DNA of 64,000 nt, taken from Bryoerythrophyllum caledonicum (taxonomy: Eukaryota > Streptophyta > Bryopsida > Pottiales > Pottiaceae). The notes below the pieces were generated by a model. That model had not been told where the DNA came from. It did not search any database and was given only the letters and a program-made list of their open reading frames with translations. Below, one piece after another: positions 34,080 to 43,985 of the stretch (positions within the stretch are counted from its first letter, which is position 1; every line of letters begins with the position of its first letter). The DNA lies in assembly GCA_963971425.1 (NCBI GenBank), contig OZ020524.1, positions 18,603,845 to 18,667,844 of the forward strand. The letters are read 5' to 3'. The position numbers and the translations under genes are program-made.

Positions 34080-36938
34080 GGGTGAATAAAGTGTCTGTTC
34101 GTTCCATAGCTAAGACCATGCCCACCGGACAAGGAATTAGCGAACTGGAACTACTTCCCCCTTTCAAGGGTAGACACTATGTAACGAGTAGCCAGAAACC
34201 AACCAACAACGACCAACCACGACCAAACTAACTAAACATCAAAAAGCAAAACCAAACAGGCAGCCAATCAGGAAGAGACAGAGTGGGGAAGTTCCTAAGG
34301 GGGGTCTTGCCTATCAGGGAGGACTTGGTTGTTTTCAATTTTGCGTTTATGCAGTAAAATAGACATGGCATGTTGAATAGCGATGGTGTTGATATTTTTA
34401 AAGGTAGTTTTAATTGTATCAATGGGTATCTTGAAGGTATCTTCGAGAGTTTTCATAGATGGGATAAAGGTGGTGGCACGAGCGCCGGATGTGATAACAA
34501 TAAGGGGGTCCACATTCCAGCCGAGGGCAATGATGTCGTCTATGAGAGGTTGGTATTTATCTATTTTGTTTTGTATTGTTTCCGGGGAGAATCTATCGTT
34601 GCAATATGTAAATTCGATGAATTGAATGGTGTAGTCTTGGTTGATGTTCTCGGGTGGTGGGTCGTTGTATGGTAAACCTTTGACACAAAGAATGTCCGGT
34701 TTGAGCCTAGCGTTGCAATGACATCTTTGGGTCATACATGAGCATGGAAGTAGCCATGGGGGACCGTGTTTTCTTGTGGATTGTTATTAAAATTGCCGGC
34801 GTTCATAAGTATGAGACATCTCGATTTTTTGTAGGAGGTGATTAGTTTTCGAATTTCCCATACCGCTTTATTATGTCTTTTGATGATTAGAGAGTGAATG
34901 TGGTGGTTTTGGCATTTGAGTAGCACATGAAGCCATGTATCGGGGTCCGTTGAGGGGCATATGGGGCATGTTATGGATGGGAATCTTTCTATTCCAAAGA
35001 AGAGTTGTTTGCGAGCGTTTCCCATGTACTGACCCGTACGGAATTTGATGAGGCACGTTATTTGTGAGTCTGAGATGATGGGGTTTTTCCAAAAGTTTGT
35101 AGAGAGTTCATTGTCTATGTCGTTATTGTTAGTCCATTTTTCTATGTTAGGAATATTTTCTGAGATTGTATCCAGGTTGTTATAGAGGTTAGGCTTGTTT
35201 TTTGAGATATTTGCCCAGAAATCTAATTGGGCCTTTGTCGGGGGTATCTTCTTTGGAAGGCCATTCTTCTTTTTGAAAGTAGTATGGGGTGGCATGGGCA
35301 TGTTCGTGAGGGTCTTTGGCATTTTTGTGTGTTTTTTCTCGCCCTTCTTTTGCAAGTTTGTCTGCTTGTTCATTGCCATCAATGTTGGCATGGGCTCTGA
35401 CTTTGTGAAGGGTTGTGATTTGTGTACGTTTTTGTAACATTTGTACCATTGATGTTAGTATGGTTTGGTCGGGGTGACTATTGTGAAGGGTTGGGTGTGT
35501 TATTTGAGTGTTTAGTAGGTAGAGTGCATTTATACAATCGGTGAATATATGTGCGGGTTCATTGTTGTATTTTGTTGTGATAATTTGTAGTGTTTTGTGA
35601 ATGGCCATGAGTTCAGCTCTGAGGATATTTTGTAGGCCATGGAGTCTTTTGGCTAGTTTAATTTCTTTGGTAGAATTATATATGCCATAGCCAGCTTTTT
35701 CTCTTCGCCAAGAGCCCGGACTAATTTGTTCCGGTGGTTTAAAGGAGCCGTCGGTGTAATAACTGTATGCGGGGTTAAATTTTGGTGTGGTATGAATTGG
35801 GTAGTCTGGGAGAGGGGGAGGTATGACGGAGTAGTTTAATGTGTTGTTGTCATAGTTTAATTTTGACCATTTTTTACTGTTGTTTATGGGGGTTTGTATG
35901 GGTGTTGGTGGGGCCGGATTTGTGTATGGTCGTTGTATATTTAGATTGTCTGTTATGGAGGTAAGTTCCGCAAGTTGTTCTAGGGAGCCCAGGGTTTGAT
36001 TTTGATGATGGACGCATAGTATTTGTAATGTAGATGGCTCAGTTCGGGGTTTTTTTAGCTCGGGTGGGATAGTAGGTTCTTCGTATGGTATTGTGTCTGC
36101 TTCGAATAATGCAATGATGTGGGAATCTGGGAATGGGTTTGAATGTTGGTTGTTGTTTTGGTACCAATTGTTGTTCGGTGTGACGATGATTGTTTTTGTG
36201 TTATTTGGATCGTGTTTGGCGGCAAGTCTAGCCCAATGTATGGCTTGTTCGATGTCTTTCTCGTTGTGGGGGTGAGCTATTCCATTTCCGATCCATTTGT
36301 GTTCAAAGGCCTCGCCTAGGGATCCAAATATTTTGTCTCTTTCGTACGGTGAGTAGAATTTATTTAGTTTGGTAGGACATGTGATTGGGGAGGAAAAGTA
36401 TGAGTGTTCGATGTTAAAGGATGATATTAGTGAGTCTAAAATGGGGGTGGGTATTGTGTATTGCGCATTTTTGAGGGGGTCAATTTTTGGTATTCGATAT
36501 TTATATCTTTGGTAAAACCATATTAGTTCGGTTTCAAAGGGTTGGGTTGTTGGTTCAATGTTTGTAGGGGTATGCAATTTTGTATGATATTGGTTCCATA
36601 ACCATTGGAGCCGGGTAATGGGTATGGTGTGTAAATGTCGGCCGTTTTCTTCGTATAAATGTGCTTGATTGTTATCTATTTGAATTGTGTTTGAGGATGT
36701 AAGGATATCATTTTTGGGGTTGCATTCTGTCGTGTAGATTATTAAGAGTGGGATAATTATGGGTGGTGTTACGGACCTTGAGTCTGAGAATTGTTCTTGT
36801 GGATGGTGGGCAAGGATGATATCTGAGTATATTTTGTTTTGGATCTTTTGGTAGAATTGTTTTAATTTTTCAGTGTTATGTGTGGAGGTATTGGTGTCAT
36901 GCCGTGGAAAAAGGTCTCTTTGGGGGAGCCATTTATTG

Positions 36939-37045
36939 TATGTATTATCATGGGCATGGTCTTAGTAGTGGAACGAACAAACACTTTATTCACGCCGGCC
37001 TCCTACGGAGACCGGCGTTCTTCTTCTTCTTTTTATGTATTATCA
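36939..37045 (+). mobile_element. Tiny 5'-truncated LINE 3'-end insertion with 12-bp target duplication
   Basis: TATGTATTATCA occurs at 36939-36950 and 37034-37045. Between them, 36951-37033 is only the last 83 bases of this LINE family in plus orientation: GGGCATGGTCTTAGTAGTGG, GAACGAACAAACACTTTATT, the 3' hairpin (36994-37016) and a TTCTTCTTCTTTT tail. Copy P lacks the insertion at the matching place (near 48525), which confirms both ends. This is a classic target-primed insertion cut very short. Confidence 0.95.
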
Positions 37046-40000
37046 TTGTGTTGCCATTGGCATAGATATTTTGTGTAGGTATTTTGTATGTTATTTGTGT
37101 CTGTGTGTTGGATATGTTTATGGTTTATGATATTATTAATGGGGTATGTCGTAGGATTTTTGGGGATGTATGTTGGGGGGCGGGGGTGGTATGTATGTGG
37201 AGGGTTAGGGGGATTGGTTGGTGTGGGAATATTTCTTGGGATGATGTTATTGTTGAGGGTGATGAATGGATCTTTAAGTGTATGAGAGTATGGGTGTATG
37301 TTGCAAGGAGTATGACATATAGTGGGGCATGTTGGGTGGCAAAATAGTTGTTTAGCAACATTTAGGGCACTCTTTATTAGTTTAGATGGGGTGAAGTGGT
37401 AGGTTTTGAAGTCCTCATTGTTCATGATGTGTGTACCGTTAGGTAAGGTAATTTGGTTTAGTTCAAAAATATTTTTTGAGAGGAGTTTTTGTAGAAGCTT
37501 TTGGGAGAGTTGGGCATTGAGTGTCTTATGATTTAATGTTTCTTGGCGCCATAGTATTTCTAGTGTTGTAGGATTAGTGAGGAAGTTTGGGAGCGTACTT
37601 TTAAGGTGGGCTTTAGCAATATGTTTTAATAAGAAGAATGTTCGTGTTATTGGTGATCTTATGCAGTCACTTTTTTAAATTCTCGGTATGTTTTCGGCGC
37701 CACCATACTGGGCAAGGACATAGTGAGTTAATCCATTATAAATTTTCCCAAGTCTTCCTTTATCGTTTAAAGCATTTTGCAGTTGTTCGCCTATACATCG
37801 GAGGTATGCGTTTTTGAGGGAGAAAGCTTCAAGTCCAAATAGGTTATGTGGTAGTTGGGTTATTGCATTTGACATACATTTTGGTAATCCACATATGGTT
37901 TTTTGTATGGCTATTATTTTTTTGTCAAGTTTTTTGATAGCTGGCATAGAGTATGATACACCGTAGAAACTGTATGCCACACCTGGGCGTAGTACGGTAT
38001 CAACCATTTTTATTTTTTGTTTCATGGTGGCTGGGCATGTTGTTAGTTCTTTGCATTGTTTGATGAGTTTTGTCGTTGTGGTGTGGATTTGGATTTTCCA
38101 TTTTAGTGAGGGAACAAGGTTTGTGCCTAAGTATATGTATGGTTCATTTTGGTGTAGTATGGGGATCGGTTGATTGCGGTAATTGATGTTCGAGGCTTGC
38201 ATTAGGGCTTTGAAAGTGGTAGGGTTCAATTTGGATTTGTTTGGGCATCCGGTAGCGGCACATTTTGGGACACCTACGTCCATACCGGCCCATTTACAAT
38301 ATCTATCAATTTTGTTTAGTTGTATTTGGATTGATTTGATTTTGTTAGTTATGGTGGCTAGGTCATCCGCGTATGCGGCAGAGTTTATTATGACCTGTGA
38401 TGTGCCAAAAGTGTATCCGTAATTTCCTCTTTCTAGCCATCTGAGTAGTGGTTCTAGAAATATAATGAATAGGTATGGGCTGAGAGTATCCCTTTGTATA
38501 GTTCCTCTTTGGATGTGTATAGGTTTTGTTTTCCCAAAATGTTCACCGGTATAACATGTAGATGATTTAGAATAGATGTTTCCAACAAGTGTAGTTGCAT
38601 CTTTTGGGTAACCAAGGTCCATCATTATTGCTAGAAGTCGGGCATGGTCAATTGAGCCAAAGGCATTTTTGAAGTCCACGTATAATATGTATATATCTTG
38701 GTTAGTAAACTTAGCGTCTTCTAGTGCGGCTATTATAGTTTGTATTTGTCGTGCGGTACTTCTCTCTGCTCTAAATCCTTCTTGACTATCATGTAGGATT
38801 TTGAATTTTTCGCCGTATGAGGATAGTATGGAGGTGAGTATACTGGTAAAGAGTTTGTATATTGTGTTAGCTAGTGCAATTGGTCTATGGTTGGGTAGTA
38901 TGGACGGATCGCCTTTTTAATATAGTAGAATTGTTGTACTTAATTTCCATGAGTTTGGTATCTGTTTTTGTTTATAGCAGTGGGAGAAGAATAGAAATAA
39001 TAGCTTGTGAAATCTTGGAGGCATGTTTTTTAGTATTGAGTTTGGTATGCGGTCTGGGCCTCGGGCTTTATTATTTCCAAGATTTTGAAGGCATGTGTCG
39101 TATGTGGCTCTTTTGAGGTATTTATGTAGTGGAATTTCTGGTTCGCCCCGTTTGTCAAGGGTATATCCGTCCAGGTCGTGCCAAGGGTATTGGCGTATTG
39201 CACATGTGCATTCTATTGTATGTTGTGGCTGGTAATTACATGTTGGTATTGATGGTCTATTGGTTTTTGTTTGTTGGTTAAATATTTCATTCGCAATGTC
39301 TTCGGGGCTAGTTAGAGTATTATTATATTGATCTTTGATACAATCCATTGGTGGGGATTCAAGGTTTTTAAAGACTTTTTTGTTAATTTTTTTGGGGCTG
39401 ATTTCATATAGTTGTCTGTATTTTGAGATGGCATTATTAATGTTTTCTTTTGTGTATTTTGTGATTATTTTCCGGGCTTGTATGTTGGCATTTTTTGCAA
39501 TTATTGCGATATCTTTTATCCATGTATCGTGGGGAAGGTCCGGAGGCGGCGGGGTAGGGATTTGGATGTGTTGTATAGTTTGTAGTTCGTTGTGTATGGG
39601 GTGGTTACGCCATTGAGGGTTGTTTTTTACAATTCTAATGGTTTTACGCATGGTATGGTATGTGGTTAAGTGTTGTTTCTAAGTTTTAGAAAGTTTGCGG
39701 GGTAGATACCCGCCTTGTTGAGAGGTTCTGTTTGTCATTTGGGGTATTGGGTGTGCTCTACAAGTTTGTTCTAGTGTATCAAAGATTTTATTGATGAGTT
39801 TGTCTAGAGAGTGGCATGCTTCTTGCCATTGTGCTTGTGTTAATTGACTATTGTTTTCAAGAGTGTTTATGAGGGAGTCTATTTGTACGGAGTTTTCTTC
39901 GAAGAATTTTGTGTTGAATTTTTCTATGTTGGTTTTTGGAATGGGGTTGAGTATGCGTATAGTGTCTTTGATTGGGATTGTAGGAGTTCTACTAATTAGT

Positions 40001-41415
40001 GTGTTATTTGGGATGTGCAATTGTATAGGTGAGTGGTCCGAGTTGAGAATAATATCTTTGTTTGTTGTGGAGGTGCATTGTGTATTGTTGTTTGTATTTA
40101 TACAGAATCCATCTATTAGACTCCAATCACTATAATTGTAGCCACCTTGTCTAGAGAATTGTGTATCGGTATTGATGTAAGTGAAGTTTAAGTTTTCTGT
40201 GAAGCGGCGCCATTGGTAATCAGTGTTTTGAGGGGGGGTGTGATGGTTTCCATTTTGGCGGCCAATTAGCGCTATGTCTCTATTGAAGTCTCCACATAAT
40301 AGGTATGTATGATTGGGAAGATTATTAATATGAGATGTAATAGTGTTTTGTATATCTAAGAGAAATCTAGTATCTTCGGGATGGGATGGCATATACATGT
40401 GAAAGATTAACCACGGTTGTAGTGGGTGATTAGTAATTTTAATTATTTGAATGTATGGTGATATGTGCATTGGGGTAGGGATTTTGTTGATGTTGCCTGG
40501 GAATGTATATTTTTTGTGTATTAATGTAAGGAGGCCACCGCGGCCCGGTGTGTATGGTCTCTTTTGTTGCATGCATCTCGTAAGTGCATGTGTATTGTTA
40601 AAGATGAGTTTATAGTTTTGAAATATATTTTGTATATATTTTGTAGATTTTGTGGCGGTTAGTTTTGTTTCTTGTATAACTATAAGAGCCGGTGGTGTGT
40701 CTGTGTTTGTAACTAAAGTTTGTGAGCTAGGAAGGGCAGTGTTTAGTGAGGAGGCATTCCATGTGATTATGTATGTATTTTCTTGGTTTGGTCTAATGTT
40801 TTGATTTTGAGGAGGGATGTAGGGAAGAGGTGGGGGTGGGTGGGTGTATTCTGGTATAAGGTCTAGACATTTTAGTGATTCATTTATGAGGTTGTTAGGG
40901 AGGTAAGGGAATTTTAGTTTTATTATATCATTTGAGGGTGGTATGTCTTGACTATGTAAGAAGTCGTATAGTCTTTTATGTACTGAGTTCTCATGGTATA
41001 TAATATTTTGGTTGTCTACTAGGAATTTAGTATAGGGGTGTGGAATGTAAATGTGTCGTTCTGGTGGGTTTTGTAAGGTTAGTAAGGTTTGTAGGAGTGC
41101 ATTAGTCCATGTAATTGTATTCAAATTTTGTGGATTTAGAAGTTGGTTACATTCATCTATGTTTCGATGAGTAGTGATTATTAGTGCATATAAGATGTGG
41201 GGTGGTGGATGCGTATTTTTTTGTTGTATGTATTGGGCAATGTTTGGGTGGGAAGTCTTGTGTATGTGGTGTAATGTGTGTGTGTTTTTTAGAAATGGTG
41301 CGAAGGGTTTTGCAATGTGTTCATATTCTGGTTGGAGTTTTATGGTATTAGGTATAAAGTAGATTTTGGCATTTTTCTTATGTGATGTAGGATGTCTTTT
41401 TAGTATATTGGGCAT

Positions 41416-41460
41416 GGGTCCCGGGTTGATTTCAATGTCTCCTCCTAGAAGTAGTAGAAG
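41416..41460 (-). other. 2A-like ribosome-skipping peptide, LINE copy M
   Basis: Encodes LLLLLGGDIEINPGP followed at once by Met-Pro-Asn. The last nine residues fit the 2A consensus D-V/I-E-x-N-P-G-P, where the Gly-Pro bond is skipped during translation, freeing the upstream peptide and restarting with Pro. Family knowledge: 2A peptides occur near the N-terminus of some non-LTR retrotransposons (for example trypanosome L1Tc). Function here is inferred. Confidence 0.85.
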
Positions 41461-41917
41461 TTTGTGGTATATATGTTTAGTGGTGTATGAGTGTCTACCC
41501 TCGGGGGAACAAGAGATGTCTGAGAGTAGCTGAGAGCTCCGTATTTTCTGGTTAGGTGCAACAAAGAAGTTAGTCTCTGGGAAGAGGTGTGAGTGCAACG
41601 AAGGTGGCTGGATCCGTTGCATACCCCGCTCATAGCTCAGATCAGAGGCAATAGTGGGCTTTGAGAGTGGCGTTGTGTTGGACAGGGGTAGTAAAGGTCA
41701 GATCTAACCCTGGCATTCGAAATTTGAGCGATCTGAAGGTAGATTGGAGTGAGGGATGACCTGAAAGCACTGGGACCCTGTGTTGGCACTCGATCTAACT
41801 TCTTAGAACTCAAACACGATATACAGGTGTAGATCTAACTTGTGTTGGTTGTAACGCCCTAAGCCCACTTAGACTTCTTATACTGCTGCCCAACCCAGAA
41901 ACCATTACACATACGAT

Positions 41918-42529
41918 ATGAAGTCCACACACAGATTCGGGATAGCAGCGGCTCACACTGAAGGAGCCAACCAGCAGCGAGAACGAGATCTCAAGTCCAC
42001 ACGAGTGCAAGAGAGTGCAACCAAGTTACAGAACAGACGAGAGGAAACCGACGATCAAGGAAGTTCACATGACCTGAAGTGCATCCAAGTTCTGCAGCAA
42101 ACATCAGCCACAAAGAAACACACCAACAGCACGAAACCAAGCAGACAGCATTCCATCCCTGGAGTGCCCAGGTTCGATCTGACCTTACTTCATTTCAATT
42201 TATTTTTTGTCTGTTTATTAGTGTTTGATTTGTTTGCACATTATAGTATACCAATGATACAAAGAGATCTACACAGCACTCACACACTAGTAGCTACCTC
42301 CGACATCTTACATATCACCACACTCACATACACTAGATGTAGATCACCACAAGCTCACTATAACAACACGCACATAAAGCTCCACACTAGATCTCTGATA
42401 GAAAACCCTATTAAGCTCGTGTGTGTAGATCGCACGCGGAAGCGTTGGAAAATTTTCCCAGATCTAGATCTACCTGCACATCAGCAACAAAGACACACAA
42501 CATCAACACTGAAGAAAACGACACCTTGA
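41918..42529 (+). CDS. LINE copy P 5' ORF (ORF0-like)
   Basis: A 203-residue open frame starting MKSTHRFGIA. The DRTRKRWKIF stretch near residue 175 matches the 5' ORF of copy A, and the Thr/His-rich stretch before it is similar in composition and order. A hydrophobic run (LLHFNLFFVCLLVFDLFA, about residues 88-106) could be a membrane or signal-like segment, and copy A has a weaker one at the same relative place (VILYSAYSFYTIWI). The shared frame supports coding; function unknown. Confidence 0.4.
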   Translation: MKSTHRFGIAAAHTEGANQQRERDLKSTRVQESATKLQNRREETDDQGSSHDLKCIQVLQQTSATKKHTNSTKPSRQHSIPGVPRFDLTLLHFNLFFVCLLVFDLFAHYSIPMIQRDLHSTHTLVATSDILHITTLTYTRCRSPQAHYNNTHIKLHTRSLIENPIKLVCVDRTRKRWKIFPDLDLPAHQQQRHTTSTLKKTTP

Positions 42530-43019
42530 CAAGAGTGCACAAGAATGTGACGCAACGGCCAACAAATCCGTAACTCTATCCACATCACAACAAGACCTCA
42601 CAGCAAGATCGCAACATACAGCAACACCTCAACAGGGAGCAACCTACAGCAACTTCACACCAAGATTCGATCAAACGTAACGGAGGACCAAGATCCAGCC
42701 CGCGGCAACATAACAAGGAGCACACTCTACCCCTCCTCTCACAGTTCTTCCCCTTCTTGCATTCCTCACTCACCGCTCTCACCTTGCTTAAATCCTCCAC
42801 CTCTCCTCCATGTCCCCTCCCTCATTCTCACCACAGATTCCAAGCTCCCCCACCCAAGCCCCCGGCGCATTACTACAGACAGTCACCTGAATCGAACCCA
42901 AAGACCCCGACCCAACCCTCCTCAAACCCTCGCACTCACACAACTTCTCCCTGCGAACCTCTCCCCATAGCGACCCCTGGAACTCCCCTTGCGACCTACA
43001 AAACCTTGGTAGCAACCTT

Positions 43020-43985
43020 GTGAATCTTCATAGCAACCCCTGGAAATCCCCCTGCGACCTATCAATTGGTAGCAACAACCCCTGGAAATCCCCCTGCGAC
43101 CTACCAATTGGTAGTAGCGACCTCCCTAATCCCCCCTGCGACCTACCTAATTCCCCTAGCGACCTACCTAATTCCCCTTGCGACCTACCTAATCCCCCTT
43201 GCGACCTACCTAATCCCCCTTGCGACCTACCTAATCCCCCTTGCGACCTACCTAACCCCACTACCAATACATATACTGGTACGTATTCTGGTACGTATAT
43301 TAATACGAATACCGATACGAATACATATACTGATACATATACTGATACATATACTGATACGTATACTGATACGTATACTGATACGTATACTGATACATAT
43401 ACTGAAGTACATATTGGTACGTATATTGGTACATATACTGATTCATATACTGATATGAATACTGATATGAATACCAATACAAATACTTGTACGAATACTA
43501 ACACGAATACTTACACGAATACTGAAACGAATACCAAGACGAATATTTACACGAATACTCATACAAATACCAAGACGAATATTGAGGCACATACTAATAC
43601 GAACATACGAATGAATACAATTATAAAACCAAATACAACTACATATACACACACAAAGACAACCACACACCTTCAAAGAAACACATACATATACACACAC
43701 ACACACAAAGGCGAATACATACAATCGAAAAAGCACCAAAAAAAATACCAAAGCCACATACAAAAACAAAAAATTCCAAAACAAAACAATAAACCCACCT
43801 ACTACAAACTACTAATATTAATTGGAGGGGACATAAACACAAGGCCAAACACAACCAAAAAAAAATATAAACAAACACACACACACCTCTACACCATTAA
43901 TAAAACAAAAACAAGTACGCAAACAAACACATGGACACAAAAAAAAATTAAAGATAAATACAATTACATTCAAAAAAAATATTGA
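43020..43985 (+). CDS. LINE copy P Thr/Tyr/Asn-rich repeat ORF with decayed 2A-like motif
   Basis: An open frame of about 320 residues built on repeats. First come NPPCDLP/SPCDLP units from the 21-base array, then TDTY units from the 12-base array, then Thr/Asn-rich sequence with KTN and NTN units, and near residue 260 YYKLLILIGGDINTRPN. That last stretch resembles the 2A region (LLLLLGGDIETNPGP) with the NPGP part lost. It overlaps the start of the ORF2 open frame (from 43837) by about 150 bases in a different frame, so an upstream fusion or frameshift may once have linked them. The first codon of the open stretch is not ATG; no start is certain. Could also be low-complexity sequence open by chance. 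Confidence 0.4.
   Translation: MNLHSNPWKSPCDLSIGSNNPWKSPCDLPIGSSDLPNPPCDLPNSPSDLPNSPCDLPNPPCDLPNPPCDLPNPPCDLPNPTTNTYTGTYSGTYINTNTDTNTYTDTYTDTYTDTYTDTYTDTYTDTYTEVHIGTYIGTYTDSYTDMNTDMNTNTNTCTNTNTNTYTNTETNTKTNIYTNTHTNTKTNIEAHTNTNIRMNTIIKPNTTTYTHTKTTTHLQRNTYIYTHTHKGEYIQSKKHQKKYQSHIQKQKIPKQNNKPTYYKLLILIGGDINTRPNTTKKKYKQTHTHLYTINKTKTSTQTNTWTQKKIKDKYNYIQKKY
43137..43258 (+). repeat. 21-bp tandem array, LINE copy P
   Basis: About six units with the core GCGACCTACCTAAT followed by a C-rich spacer (CCCCCTT, CCCCTA). The last four are nearly identical, pointing to recent expansion. Confidence 0.9.
43262..43620 (+). repeat. ATAC-rich variable tandem array, LINE copy P
   Basis: Core at 43321-43403: about seven 12-base units ACTGATACATAT/ACTGATACGTAT, encoding Thr-Asp-Thr-Tyr. 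Flanks keep 6- and 12-base periodicity (AATACGA, AATACCA). Copy A has the homologous array at 395-720. Confidence 0.9.

Larger units (their letters stand above)
34295..41622 (-). pseudogene. LINE copy M ORF2: 2A, APE, RT, RNase H, CCHC and restriction-like endonuclease
   Basis: Blocks in element order. 41622-39679 (647 residues open): a 53-residue leader, 2A-like LLLLLGGDIEINPGP at residues 55-69, then APE motifs WNASS, QETKL, GDFN and SDHSPI. 39651-38917: linker and start of RT, ending before the palm. 38679-37675: RT palm with VDFKNAF-like MDFKNAFGS, IQRGTIQ and YADDLA. 37425-37035: linker. 36577-35189: RNase H (YTDGSF, AELMAIH, FTDCINAL, ADKLAKEG). 35391-34732: knuckle CPIC...H...C and RHNKAV. 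34735-34295: PD-(D/E)xK domain with LKPDIL, FIEFTY and NKIDKYQPLI. Breaks between these blocks are frameshifts or stops: one stop and one shift separate 39679 from 38679, and at least two shifts lie after the RT. Copy P shows that the APE to RT part was one frame. Confidence 0.85.
34040..41865 (-). mobile_element. LINE copy M, near full length, decayed (dual-endonuclease family)
   Basis: Minus-strand LINE. In element order: a leader with AGATCT sites (about 41865-41630), a 2A-like peptide (41460-41416), APE endonuclease, reverse transcriptase, RNase H, CCHC/RHN, restriction-like endonuclease, about 230 bases of 3' UTR, a 3' hairpin (34079-34061) and a TTC-type tail (34058-34040). It has no ORF1. 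ORF2 is broken by several frameshifts or stops, and the RT/RNase H linker carries a tiny insertion of another copy's 3' end at 36951-37033. Protein identity to copy P is high (roughly nine residues in ten over the APE domain). The 5' boundary is approximate because copy P begins head to head nearby. Confidence 0.85.

Noticed and set aside
41866-42200. A target duplication for LINE copy P
   Set aside because: The sequence after P's tail (AGGCATGCTTC) has no convincing match near its presumed 5' end, so none is claimed.
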